A stretch of DNA of 46,075 nucleotides, from assembly GCA_900290255.1 (NCBI GenBank), contig OMOD01000168.1, positions 1 through 46,075 on the forward strand, in the 5' to 3' direction. Made by a program: the position numbers and the translations under genes. Of the stretch, positions 34,901 through 42,121 are shown one piece after another; the first letter of the stretch is position 1; every line of letters begins with the position of its first letter. The notes under the pieces were generated by a model, which saw nothing but the letters and a program-made list of their open reading frames with translations, was not told the origin of the DNA and made no database searches. Source of the DNA: Candidatus Sulfotelmatobacter kueseliae (GTDB lineage: Bacteria; Acidobacteriota; Terriglobia; Terriglobales; Acidobacteriaceae).

Positions 34901-35829
34901 TTTTGCCCGCAAACAGCGTTCCCACAGGTTATACGCTTCACATGCCTTACGGATCAGTGGCACAGTATGGCCCGGGGAACCCAGCGCTGAACATGGTTGG
35001 TCTCCGTCCCTACTCCTCGCCCAACTGTAATCCTACTGGCCCACCTGCCACCCCTGGTACCGGCTGTCCCGTGGACGGTGTTCCCGTCTTCACCGACATC
35101 TTCGCCGAAGACACCATCGCCAACTCCAACTACAACGCACTGGAGATGATGCTGCAAAAGCGTTTCTCTCACGGCCTGCAGTTTCAGGCCGCCTATACCT
35201 ATAGCAAGTCGATCGACGACGGTTCCACGTTTGAAGAAACTCTGAATCCCTTCAACTACCGCACCAGCCGAGGCCTCTCTCTGTTCAACTCCAAGCAGCG
35301 CTTCGTAATCTCCTACGACTGGGAGCTGCCTATTGCCAAGCGCCAGGGCTTCGCCGGCAGGGTGGTCAACGATTGGGAGGTTTCCGGGATTACGCAATTC
35401 CAAAGCGGATTCCCCATCCGTCTCGATACCGAGGACGACAACGAGCTGATCAACAGCCTTTTCTTCCTGGGGACCGAGGCTCCCAGCTTGAACGGTCCGC
35501 TGCAAATTCTGAATCCCAAGAAAACTGGAGGTTTCTACCTCAACTACAACCAGTTCTCCGATCCGCCCTACGGCAGCTTCAACAACGGCACACAACGCAC
35601 ACTCTGCTGCGGCCCGGGACTTGTCGATTGGGATTTCTCGGTGCATAAGAAGATTCCTCTGAGCGAGACCAGGTATTTGCAGTTCCGTGCCGAGATCTTC
35701 AATGTCTTCAACCGCACGAACTTCTCGAACCCGGACGGCCACTACCAGGACGGCCTGTCGGGATTTGGCAAGATCACATCAGCCGGAGATCCACGGCTAT
35801 TGCAGTTTGCTTTGAAGTTCTTCTATTAG
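31942..35829 (+). CDS. Oar-like TonB-dependent receptor with carboxypeptidase-regulatory domain
   Basis: 1295 residues from ATG 31942, which has GGAGG upstream and is followed at once by a signal peptide (WMLLCPLVVICLLFPTLMAA). GTG 31879 opens the frame but would bury that signal. Residues about 28-110 are a carboxypeptidase-regulatory-like fold: GRIMGRVSDPSGAVLAGVKV, GDYSFVSVVPGTYQASFEL. The plug follows (NELPLNTRDTYQFLQLQPGV) and then a long beta-barrel ending LQFALKFFY, a terminal aromatic as outer-membrane insertion needs. There is no N-terminal signalling domain or TonB box I can define. It heads the plus-strand catabolic arm, suggesting import of an amine-containing oligomer or peptide; the substrate is unproven. 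Confidence 0.92.
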   Translation: MSLRTRWMLLCPLVVICLLFPTLMAAQGATGRIMGRVSDPSGAVLAGVKVTLTNQATGVSREGQTNESGDYSFVSVVPGTYQASFELTGFKKNVQKDLILQVNQVLTLDSVLQIGGTQEVVDVTSEAPQIDTTSTQLGAVINDRSVNELPLNTRDTYQFLQLQPGVQAQLGSSGSLFAGSSDAGSVSVNGGRTRANNFSVNGGDANDQFVNTPTIQPTPDAVEEFRVITNTFDAEYGRNSGSVVNVITKSGTNAFHGNVYEYFRNTILDARGYPDTTKPQLNQNQFGATFGGPIRKDRTFFFLSYEGRRIRDGQPGQLLNVPTGQPSLTSPTGEFGGDFSSVASAAAGGFAGNISSSDALVSQTLSQRSAGGVTCLNAILSPAIGGVAPGPGVPWASIFPTGVIPVQCQDPVAANLLQQFVPAANIGTNQNQVVPVGTDNADQFTARFDHRINDHQSLTAYYYFNDGRQLLPYNTFEEAGATVPGFGNYFNLRNQQWNFTHTWTIGNSLVNEAHFTYMREGQLGYLKPQTTNLVTSSCSGTVAPQYCFTGLSDSAFIQNKFGTLPKLGITPGLPSNLTGVPYVSISGGAQFGNNWEGTLPQVGNSFQWSDGLTWVKGNHTYKFGVDIRRARFDQYYYFDVNGYFTFNNSGPNAIVPSDGDQYAEFLLGLNDTYVQGSGQREDIRSTAVYPFVQDSWKIKPNLTLNYGLRWELTPPPTDISGHVETFRPGQNSTVYPCGITTSATYWENPPNNVAGPTCANTGTAPTGLVVPGDPGVPAGLTSTYYKSFAPRIGIAYSPDFKSGPMAKLFGSNGKTSIRAGWGLFYNPIEELVLAQFGAEPPFGGSSSLSDTLFNTPFVSQLSTNYIPTPNPFGGIITPTKSAQTDLSLFRPILLYGEFGPHLRSQYTTQYNLTIQRELSASTMLQIGYVGSQGHRLLASHDINPSTPQTCLDMYNISQYYLQQNAGIPDALSSAYGCGPTVEDSQWILPANSVPTGYTLHMPYGSVAQYGPGNPALNMVGLRPYSSPNCNPTGPPATPGTGCPVDGVPVFTDIFAEDTIANSNYNALEMMLQKRFSHGLQFQAAYTYSKSIDDGSTFEETLNPFNYRTSRGLSLFNSKQRFVISYDWELPIAKRQGFAGRVVNDWEVSGITQFQSGFPIRLDTEDDNELINSLFFLGTEAPSLNGPLQILNPKKTGGFYLNYNQFSDPPYGSFNNGTQRTLCCGPGLVDWDFSVHKKIPLSETRYLQFRAEIFNVFNRTNFSNPDGHYQDGLSGFGKITSAGDPRLLQFALKFFY

Positions 35830-35857
35830 CTTGCAAGGACTAGACTAAGAAATACAT

Positions 35858-35879
35858 CCGGGACGGCCCGCCGTCCCGG
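35858..35879. other. intercistronic hairpin after the TonB receptor gene
   Basis: CCGGGACGG and CCGTCCCGG form a perfect 9-bp stem with a CCCG loop, 28 bp after the receptor stop. AATTCTAAT follows, without a T-run. It may stabilise the receptor message or partly stop transcription before the aminotransferase. Confidence 0.45.
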
Positions 35880-35927
35880 AATTCTAATGGCCCGCTTGCC
35901 GGGCCTGAGCATCCCCGGAGAATCTCG

Positions 35928-37310
35928 ATGTACCCCGATCTGCAGAAGGAACTCTCGACCTTCGAGCGCCGCACTCCTAGATCCGCCGAAGCGCACAAGA
36001 AGAATCTCAAACGCATTCCTCTGGGCGTGGCCAGCAACTATCGCGCCTACGACCCCTGGCCGATCTTCGTGAAGGAGGCCAGCGGCAGCAAGTTCCGCGA
36101 TCTCGACGGCAACGAATATATTGACCACAACCTGACCTTCGGCGCGCTCATGGCCGGGCACTGCCATCCTGCCGTGATGAAGGCCGTCGAGAAGCGGCTT
36201 TCTACCGGAACCATGTACGGCATGCCCCATGACATGGAATGGGAACTGGCGGAAGAAATCTGCAACCGCTTTCCGGTCGAGATGTGCCGCTTCGGCAACA
36301 GCGGGACCGAAGCCACCATGCACGCGATTCGGCTGGCGCGTGCCGCCACCGGGCGCGACAAGATCGTCAAGTTCGAAGGCGCTTATCACGGCCTGCACGA
36401 CAGTGCTCTGGTCAGCGTGAAGCCGCACGCTCCGGATTTCGGCGACGTGCATAATCCGACGGCGGTGCCCGGCGGTCTGGGCGTACCCAAGTCTGCCGTG
36501 GCGAACGTGCTCGTCGCCACGTTCAACGACCTCGCCACCGTCGAGCGCCGCTTCAAGGAAAATCCTGGGGAAATCGCCGCCATCATTCTTGAACCGATTT
36601 TGATGAATGTTGGCCTCTGCATGCCGCAACCCGGTTTCCTGAAAGGCTTGCGCGAGATCGCCACGAAAAACGGCGCGCTGCTGATCTTCGACGAAGTCAA
36701 AACCGGCGCCAAACTTTGCTGGGGAGGCGCCAGCGAATATTTCGGCGTTATGCCCGACATGATCTGCCTGGCGAAGTCCATCGGCGGAGGCTTCCCGCTG
36801 GCTGCTTTCGGCGCGAGCAAATCGGTGATGGACCTTATCTCGCAGCACAAGGTCTTCCACGGTGGGACCTACAACACGAATCCCGTCTCGATGGCTGCAG
36901 GATTGGCGACGTTCCGCGAAGTCCTCACCCGCGAGAATTACGCTCGGGTCGACAAACTGAGTAAGAAGCTGGCGGATGGCTATCGCAAGACCATCGCGAA
37001 AGTCGGCCTGCAGGCTTATATCGTGCAAGCCGGCGCCAATGGCGCGCTGATGCTGTATCCCAAAGAAATCGTCAACTATCGCGACTGGACGGTGATTGAT
37101 GTGGATCTGTGGCGCCATTACTGGTTCGGCATGGTCAACCGCGGCGTGATGCCTCAGCCCTACTGGTGGGATGAGCAGTGGACGATCTCGGTTCAACACA
37201 CCGAAGCCGACATTAACGAGCATCTGGCGGCGTTTGACGACGTTGCCGCGTCTCTGGCGAAAGCCCAGCAGGAGCGCAGCGAACGCGTCCCGGCCGAAGT
37301 GGCACATTGA
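35928..37310 (+). CDS. class III aminotransferase (glutamate-1-semialdehyde-aminomutase-like)
   Basis: PLP enzyme, 460 residues. PLGVASNYRAYDPWPIFVKE (about 31-50) and DLDGNEYIDHNLTFGALMAG (about 58-77) are family N-terminal segments. MCRFGNSGTEATMHAIRLAR (about 122-141) binds the PLP phosphate. LLIFDEVKTGAKLCWGG (about 251-267) has the PLP-pyridine Asp. CLAKSIGGGFPLAAFG (about 280-295) carries the Schiff-base Lys. Of the three class III aminotransferases here, this is the HemL-like one. The context suggests amine or omega-amino acid deamination, not tetrapyrrole synthesis. CGGAGAA precedes the ATG. Confidence 0.85.
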   Translation: MYPDLQKELSTFERRTPRSAEAHKKNLKRIPLGVASNYRAYDPWPIFVKEASGSKFRDLDGNEYIDHNLTFGALMAGHCHPAVMKAVEKRLSTGTMYGMPHDMEWELAEEICNRFPVEMCRFGNSGTEATMHAIRLARAATGRDKIVKFEGAYHGLHDSALVSVKPHAPDFGDVHNPTAVPGGLGVPKSAVANVLVATFNDLATVERRFKENPGEIAAIILEPILMNVGLCMPQPGFLKGLREIATKNGALLIFDEVKTGAKLCWGGASEYFGVMPDMICLAKSIGGGFPLAAFGASKSVMDLISQHKVFHGGTYNTNPVSMAAGLATFREVLTRENYARVDKLSKKLADGYRKTIAKVGLQAYIVQAGANGALMLYPKEIVNYRDWTVIDVDLWRHYWFGMVNRGVMPQPYWWDEQWTISVQHTEADINEHLAAFDDVAASLAKAQQERSERVPAEVAH

Positions 37311-37322
37311 GAGCAAAGTCAT

Positions 37323-37351
37323 CCCACCCTTCGAAAACCGCGAAGGGTGGG
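37323..37351. repeat. perfect hairpin CCCACCCTTCG / CGAAGGGTGGG
   Basis: An 11-bp perfect stem (37323-37333 and 37341-37351) with a 7-nt loop, 12 bp after the aminotransferase stop and before the heptamer repeat. No T-run. The GCGAAGGGTGGGGCA wording is a short extragenic palindrome I associate with Acidobacteriota genomes; the association is from memory. Confidence 0.65.
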
Positions 37352-37370
37352 GCAGCCAGCAACGTGAGAA

Positions 37371-37444
37371 TCAGTCGTCAGTTGTCAGTCATCAGCCAGT
37401 TCACCACACTGACGACTGACGACTGACGACTGAAGACTGATAAC
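37371..37444. repeat. intercistronic heptamer inverted repeat, unit TCAGTCN
   Basis: Left arm 37371-37400: TCAGTCG, TCAGTTG, TCAGTCA, TCAGCCA. Right arm 37408-37444 is the complement: ACTGACG three times, then ACTGAAG, ACTGATA. The gap between arms is about 7 bases. It ends 2 nt before the GTG start of the permease, so the permease ribosome-binding region is made of repeat DNA and would be sequestered if the hairpin forms. Confidence 0.85.
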
Positions 37445-37446
37445 TA

Positions 37447-38892
37447 GTGTCTGCGACCCCCCAATCCGCCGCCCAGCCGCACCTGATCCGCGCCCTCGGG
37501 CGACGCGATCTGGTGTTGCTTTTCGTTGTCGCCGTATTCAACCTGAACGTCGTCCCCTCGATTGCAGCGAACGGCGGGGTCACCGTCTGGCTGTGGATCA
37601 TCTCACTTTTGCTTTTCTTCTGGCCGCAGGGCATCGCGGTCATCGAGCTCGCGCACCGTTATCCCGGCGAGGGCGGTGTATATCTCTGGGCTAAGGAGGT
37701 TTTTGGCGATTTCCACGGGTTTCTTTCCGGCTGGTGCTACTGGACCAACAACATGCTTTACGTACCGACGGTGATGCTGTACTTCGTCGGTGTGTCGGTC
37801 TACGTACTCGGCCCCGGACATCAAGGACTGGCCGATAACAAACTCTTTGCTTCGACGACTTCGCTCGCGCTATTGGCTTTGCTCACGCTGTTCAATATTC
37901 TCGGCCTCGGCGTGGGCAAGTGGATCAACAACCTCGGTGCGATTGGAACCTTCGTCGCCGCCGCGGTTCTGATCGGCCTCGGCATTGTGATCTGGACACA
38001 TTTCGGAACCACGCTGACTGCAGCCGATTTCGCCATCCCCGCCAACCCCAAGTTCGTGCTGAACTCATTCGGCGTAATCTGCTTCGGCCTCGTCGGCCTG
38101 GAACTCGCATCCGTCATGGGCGACGAAATTAAGGACCCTCGCCGCACTCTTCCGGGAGCGGTTGCCTGGGGCGGCGTCATCTCGGGGGCTCTCTATGTGG
38201 GAGCAACCCTGACGCTGCTGATCGCGGTGGGGAAAAGTGTCAATGTGCTGCAAGGGATCGTGCAGGCGGTCACGCACATGGCCGGTCGCGTGGGTGTTGG
38301 CTGGATCACCATTCCTTTTGCGCTTCTGCTCAGTTTGTCGATCGCCGGTATCGGCTCGGCCTGGATGGGTGGTTCGGCCCGTATTCCGTTCGTTGCGGGA
38401 CTCGATTCCTACATGCCGAGCTGGCTCGGAAATGTGCACCCGCGCTACAGAACACCGTACGCAGCGCTGATCTTGCAGGGAATCGTTTCTGCAGTTCTGG
38501 TGATTTTGAATTTCACTGGAGCCGGGGTGCAGGAAACATTTCAGAAACTGCTGTCGCTCGCCGTGGTGTTGCAGCTCGTGCCCTTCGTCTACATGTTCGG
38601 TGCGCTGGTGAAGTTTGCCGTGACGGAATCGACACCTCAGGGGCAATACGGCAGAGCAACGATGTTGGTTGCAGGGGTGAGCGGATTTTTGACCACGATT
38701 CTCGGGATCGCAATGGTGTTCTTCCCGGCGCAGCAAATCTCGTCGCTGTTGTGGTACGAGATTTGGATGGTGGGCGGCACGCTGTTCTTCATCGGACTGG
38801 CCGCATTTTTCTTTTTTGTTTACGGACGGCGCAAGGTAACACAGGCCACCGGAGTTGAAGCGACGGACTTAGGAAACGCAAGGTCCGAGTAG
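37447..38892 (+). CDS. APC-superfamily amino acid/polyamine permease
   Basis: 481 residues from GTG 37447, about 12 membrane segments. DLVLLFVVAVFNLNVVPSIA (about 20-39) is the first span. AHRYPGEGGVYLWAKEVFGD (about 74-93) is the conserved APC loop, and GLVGLELASVMGDEIKDPRR (about 217-236) is the TM6/7 signature of amino acid-polyamine-organocation carriers. A cytoplasmic-membrane importer for an amino acid (for example GABA or glutamate) or amine would supply the enzymes around it. No Shine-Dalgarno is visible because a heptamer repeat abuts the start. Confidence 0.88.
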   Translation: MSATPQSAAQPHLIRALGRRDLVLLFVVAVFNLNVVPSIAANGGVTVWLWIISLLLFFWPQGIAVIELAHRYPGEGGVYLWAKEVFGDFHGFLSGWCYWTNNMLYVPTVMLYFVGVSVYVLGPGHQGLADNKLFASTTSLALLALLTLFNILGLGVGKWINNLGAIGTFVAAAVLIGLGIVIWTHFGTTLTAADFAIPANPKFVLNSFGVICFGLVGLELASVMGDEIKDPRRTLPGAVAWGGVISGALYVGATLTLLIAVGKSVNVLQGIVQAVTHMAGRVGVGWITIPFALLLSLSIAGIGSAWMGGSARIPFVAGLDSYMPSWLGNVHPRYRTPYAALILQGIVSAVLVILNFTGAGVQETFQKLLSLAVVLQLVPFVYMFGALVKFAVTESTPQGQYGRATMLVAGVSGFLTTILGIAMVFFPAQQISSLLWYEIWMVGGTLFFIGLAAFFFFVYGRRKVTQATGVEATDLGNARSE

Positions 38893-39023
38893 GGACAGCT
38901 GTCCTCGGCTGTCCGGTCGAGCGCAGCTCGACAATGATTAGGGAGTGAAAAAGCTGCCGAGCTTCGCTCGGCATGGACGGGCGGGGGCGCCCGTCCCCAC
39001 ACAAACCGATTCGTGGAGGGTTT
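38893..39023. repeat. spacer with nested hairpins
   Basis: Between the permease and the aldehyde dehydrogenase. GTCGAGC/GCTCGAC, TGCCGAGC/GCTCGGCA (38955-38973) and GACGGGCG/CGCCCGTC (38976-38995) are successive perfect hairpins. No gene fits. They may act as RNA stability elements in the polycistronic message. Confidence 0.5.
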
Positions 39024-40505
39024 ATGCTTGGCGGAGTCAAAACCGACGTGAAGACTTACCAAATGTTCATCAACGGCGAATGGGTCGCGAGCAAGTCGGC
39101 GAAGACATTCCCCGTCTACGATCCCTCGACCGAAGAAATCATCGCCCAAGTTCCTGACGCATCAGCCGAAGATGTGAACCGTGCCGTCGCCGCCGCCAAG
39201 GCCGCATTTGAGGAGGGCCCGTGGGCGACCACCACGGCGCAAGAACGCGGACGGGTGCTCTTCCGCTTAGCTGACAAGGTTCGGCAGCATCTTTCCGCGC
39301 TTGCCGAACTCGAATGCCGCAACACGGGAAAACCTATCGTTGAAGCCGAGTACGATCTCAACGATGTCGCGACCTGCTTCGAATACTACGGCGGCCTCGC
39401 CACCAAAGTGACGGGCCAGGTGAATCCGGTCCCCGACAATGCGCTGAGCCTGTCGCTCAAAGAACCCGTCGGCGTGGCGGGCCAGATCATTCCCTGGAAC
39501 TATCCTCTGCTGATGGCCGCATGGAAACTGGCACCGGCGATAGCCGCTGGCTGTACCTGCGTCCTCAAGCCCGCCGAGCAGACCCCGCTTACCGCGCTCG
39601 AATTCGCCAAACACTTTGCAGACTGCGGTCTGCCGCCCGGCGTGGTCAACATCGTCACTGGTTTCGGCGAAAGCTGCGGCGCTCCCATCGTGCAGCATCC
39701 CGACGTCAACAAAATCGCCTTCACGGGCAGCGCAGCCGTCGGGAAGATCATCGTTAAACAAGCTGCCGATACGGTGAAGCGCGTCACGCTCGAACTCGGC
39801 GGCAAGTCGCCCAACATCTTTTTCGCCGACGCCGATTTCGAAGCCGCCATCGATGGCGCCCTGTTCGGGGTCTTCATCAATCAAGGCGAAGTCTGCTCGG
39901 CGGGCAGCCGCATCCTGGTGCAGAAATCCATCTACAAGAAGTTTGTCGAGGCCATGACCGAAAAAGCGAAGAGAATCAAACTCGGCCCGCCGCTCGAGCG
40001 CGAAACCAAGATGGGTCCGCTGGTGAGCAAGGAGCAGTACGATCGAGTCAATTCGTATCTCGAAATCGGCAAGAAGGAAGCCAAGCTGGCCTCCGGCGGT
40101 GGACGCCCTGAGAAATTCGCCAAGGGCTACTACGTGCAGCCGACAATTTTCTACGACGTGTCGAACAGCGCCCGCATCGCCCGCGAAGAGATTTTTGGTC
40201 CGGTTGCCGCCGTGATTCCGTTCGAAGATGAAAAAGACGCCATGAAGATTGCCAACGATTCTCCGTACGGCCTCGCCGCCGCGGTCTGGACGCGCGACAT
40301 TTTCAAAGCCATACGCGCCGTGAAGGCTCTGCGCGCCGGAATTGTCTGGGTCAACCACATGCAGCCGACGTATGTCGAAGCGCCGTGGGGCGGCTTCAAG
40401 CAATCCGGTTTCGGCCGCGAACTTGGCCCGTTGGGTATCGAAGAATATTTGGAAACCAAGCAGGTTCACATCAACCTGAACGAAGCGCCGATCGGCTGGT
40501 ACTGA
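39024..40505 (+). CDS. aldehyde dehydrogenase (betaine/4-aminobutyraldehyde type)
   Basis: NAD(P)-dependent oxidation of an aldehyde to a carboxylate. ATG 39024 follows GGAGG by a few bases, giving 493 residues; the longer frame is translated spacer. PWNYPLLMAAWKLAPAIAAG (about 158-177) binds the cofactor. FTGSAAVGKIIV (about 233-244) follows. VTLELGGKSPNIFF (about 254-267) has the general-base Glu. NQGEVCSAGSRILVQ (about 286-300) has the catalytic Cys. C-terminal EAPWGGFKQSGFGRELG is as in betaine aldehyde dehydrogenases. In context it suits gamma-aminobutyraldehyde to GABA. Confidence 0.9.
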   Translation: MLGGVKTDVKTYQMFINGEWVASKSAKTFPVYDPSTEEIIAQVPDASAEDVNRAVAAAKAAFEEGPWATTTAQERGRVLFRLADKVRQHLSALAELECRNTGKPIVEAEYDLNDVATCFEYYGGLATKVTGQVNPVPDNALSLSLKEPVGVAGQIIPWNYPLLMAAWKLAPAIAAGCTCVLKPAEQTPLTALEFAKHFADCGLPPGVVNIVTGFGESCGAPIVQHPDVNKIAFTGSAAVGKIIVKQAADTVKRVTLELGGKSPNIFFADADFEAAIDGALFGVFINQGEVCSAGSRILVQKSIYKKFVEAMTEKAKRIKLGPPLERETKMGPLVSKEQYDRVNSYLEIGKKEAKLASGGGRPEKFAKGYYVQPTIFYDVSNSARIAREEIFGPVAAVIPFEDEKDAMKIANDSPYGLAAAVWTRDIFKAIRAVKALRAGIVWVNHMQPTYVEAPWGGFKQSGFGRELGPLGIEEYLETKQVHINLNEAPIGWY

Positions 40506-40509
40506 AGAA

Positions 40510-40593
40510 CAGTTGCCAGTAGCCAGTCGCCAGTAGATCGATCCCGGCATGAGCTGACTTACTGGCAACCGGCAACCGGCAACTGGCAACTGG
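40510..40593. repeat. intercistronic heptamer inverted repeat, unit GCCAGTN
   Basis: Left arm 40510-40535: GCCAGTA, GCCAGTC, GCCAGTA after an initial AGTT. Right arm 40560-40593: CTGGCAA, CCGGCAA twice, CTGGCAA, CTGGAA, the complements of TTGCCAG-type units. The spacer between arms is about 24 bases. It begins 4 nt after the dehydrogenase stop and ends 9 nt before the next ATG. Confidence 0.85.
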
Positions 40594-40602
40594 AAATTTA
40601 CG

Positions 40603-41964
40603 ATGCCTACTATTCAACTGCATACTCCCATCCCGGGCCCGAAGTCGAAGGCCCTCTCCGAGCGCCGCGCGAAAGCCGTGCCCCGCGGCCTTTCTCACGG
40701 CACGCCCATCTACGTGGCCAAGGCCGAAGGCGCCTGGCTCGAAGATGTCGACGGCAACCGCTATCTCGATTTCGCCGGTGGCATTGGCTGCGCCAATGCC
40801 GGCCACCGGCGCGACGCCGTCGTCGAAGCCGTGAAGGACCAGCTCGACCACTTCCTGCACACATGCGTGCAGGTTACGCCTTACGAGAGCTACGTCCGCC
40901 TTGCCGAGCGCATGAACGAAGTGACTCCGGGCACGTTCGCCAAGAAAACGATCTTCGTGAACAGCGGCGCCGAGGCCGTGGAAAACGCGGTCAAGATCGC
41001 CCGCGCCTATACCAAGCGCCCCGGCATCATTGCGTTCGAAGACGCATTCCACGGCCGCACGATGATGACGCTGGCCCTCACCAGCAAGACGCATCCTTAT
41101 AAGGCCGGATTCGCTCCGTTTCCCGGCGAGGTATACCGGGTCCCGTTTGCCTACTGCTACCGCTGCTCCTACTCGATGAAGTATCCATCGTGCGATCTCT
41201 ACTGCGCGCGCCATCTCGAAGATACGTTCAAGCGCGTGGTGGCGAACGAAGAAGTCGCCGCGGTGATCGCCGAGCCGGTTCTGGGAGAAGGCGGATTCAT
41301 CGCCCCGCCGCCGGATTATTTCAAGGTTCTGATTGATCTCTGCCACAAGCATGGCATCCTCTTTATCGCGGATGAGATCCAGTCTGGTTTCGGGCGCACG
41401 GGCGCGCTGTTTGCCAGCGAACGTTACGGCATCGAGCCGGATATTCTGGTGACGGCGAAGTCGCTTGGCGGAGGGCTGCCGCTCGCCGCCGTCACCGGTC
41501 GCGCCGAAATCATGGATGCTCCCGCGGTCGGCGGTCTTGGCGGAACCTTCGCTGGCAATCCGCTTTCCTGCGCGGCTGCGCTGGCTGTGCTCGACTTGTT
41601 TGAGCGCGAGAATCTGCTGACTCGTGCCAACGAACTTGGCGACCGCTTTCAGCGCCGCGCTCGCGATTGGCAGCGCCGCTGGCCGATCGTCGGCGACGTG
41701 CGCGGCCTGGGCGGCATGCAGGCCATCGAACTGGTGCAGTCGCAAGAAACAAAAGCGCCGGCCTCCGATGAGACAAAGAAAATCACTCAGTACTGCTACG
41801 AACATGGCCTGATCACCATCACGGCCGGCTCTTACTCCAACGTCATCCGCGTGCTGGTCCCACTGGTCATCACTGACGAGCAGATGGACGAAGGACTTGA
41901 CGTGCTGGAGTCAGCGATCGCGACCGTGTGCAGCCAGAAAGGCGCGGTTGCGCAGCTGGTGTGA
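40603..41964 (+). CDS. gabT: 4-aminobutyrate aminotransferase (class III)
   Basis: Transfers the amino group of GABA (or a related omega-amino acid) to 2-oxoglutarate. 453 residues. LDFAGGIGCANAGHRRDAVV (about 56-75) is near the N-terminus. FVNSGAEAVENAVKIARAYT (about 119-138) binds PLP phosphate. LFIADEIQSGFGRTGALFAS (about 254-273) has the ring-N Asp. VTAKSLGGGLPLAAVTG (about 284-300) carries the Schiff-base Lys. The sequence is clearly of the GabT/PuuE group. It lies between the two aldehyde dehydrogenases, consistent with GABA made by the upstream enzyme. Confidence 0.9.
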   Translation: MPTIQLHTPIPGPKSKALSERRAKAVPRGLSHGTPIYVAKAEGAWLEDVDGNRYLDFAGGIGCANAGHRRDAVVEAVKDQLDHFLHTCVQVTPYESYVRLAERMNEVTPGTFAKKTIFVNSGAEAVENAVKIARAYTKRPGIIAFEDAFHGRTMMTLALTSKTHPYKAGFAPFPGEVYRVPFAYCYRCSYSMKYPSCDLYCARHLEDTFKRVVANEEVAAVIAEPVLGEGGFIAPPPDYFKVLIDLCHKHGILFIADEIQSGFGRTGALFASERYGIEPDILVTAKSLGGGLPLAAVTGRAEIMDAPAVGGLGGTFAGNPLSCAAALAVLDLFERENLLTRANELGDRFQRRARDWQRRWPIVGDVRGLGGMQAIELVQSQETKAPASDETKKITQYCYEHGLITITAGSYSNVIRVLVPLVITDEQMDEGLDVLESAIATVCSQKGAVAQLV

Positions 41965-41966
41965 AG

Positions 41967-42092
41967 CAGTACTCAGTACCCAGTACTCGGTACTCAGTGG
42001 CCAGTACTGGCCCATATAATGGTGGCTGCGGCTGGGATATTAATGGCAACTGTGAACTGACAACTGAGTACTGGGTACTGAATACTGACAAC
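41967..42092. repeat. intercistronic heptamer inverted repeat, unit CAGTACN
   Basis: Left arm 41967-42010: CAGTACT, CAGTACC, CAGTACT, CGGTACT, CAGTGGC, CAGTACT. Right arm 42060-42092 in reverse: CAGTATT, CAGTACC, CAGTACT, CAGTT. Inside the right half another set, AACTGTG, AACTGAC, AACTGAG, keeps the 7-base period. It begins 2 nt after the gabT stop and ends 29 nt before the next ATG. The spacer between arms is about 49 bases. Confidence 0.8.
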
Positions 42093-42121
42093 CGAATCTT
42101 CGCGACAGCTGAGGCATCACC

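Noticed and set aside
35826..37322. 498-codon minus-strand frame opposite the aminotransferase
   Set aside because: A high-G+C antisense shadow; the plus-strand protein has complete PLP motifs.
37371..37444. CRISPR-like array
   Set aside because: Units are 7 bases without unique spacers, inverted in the second half, and no cas genes are near.
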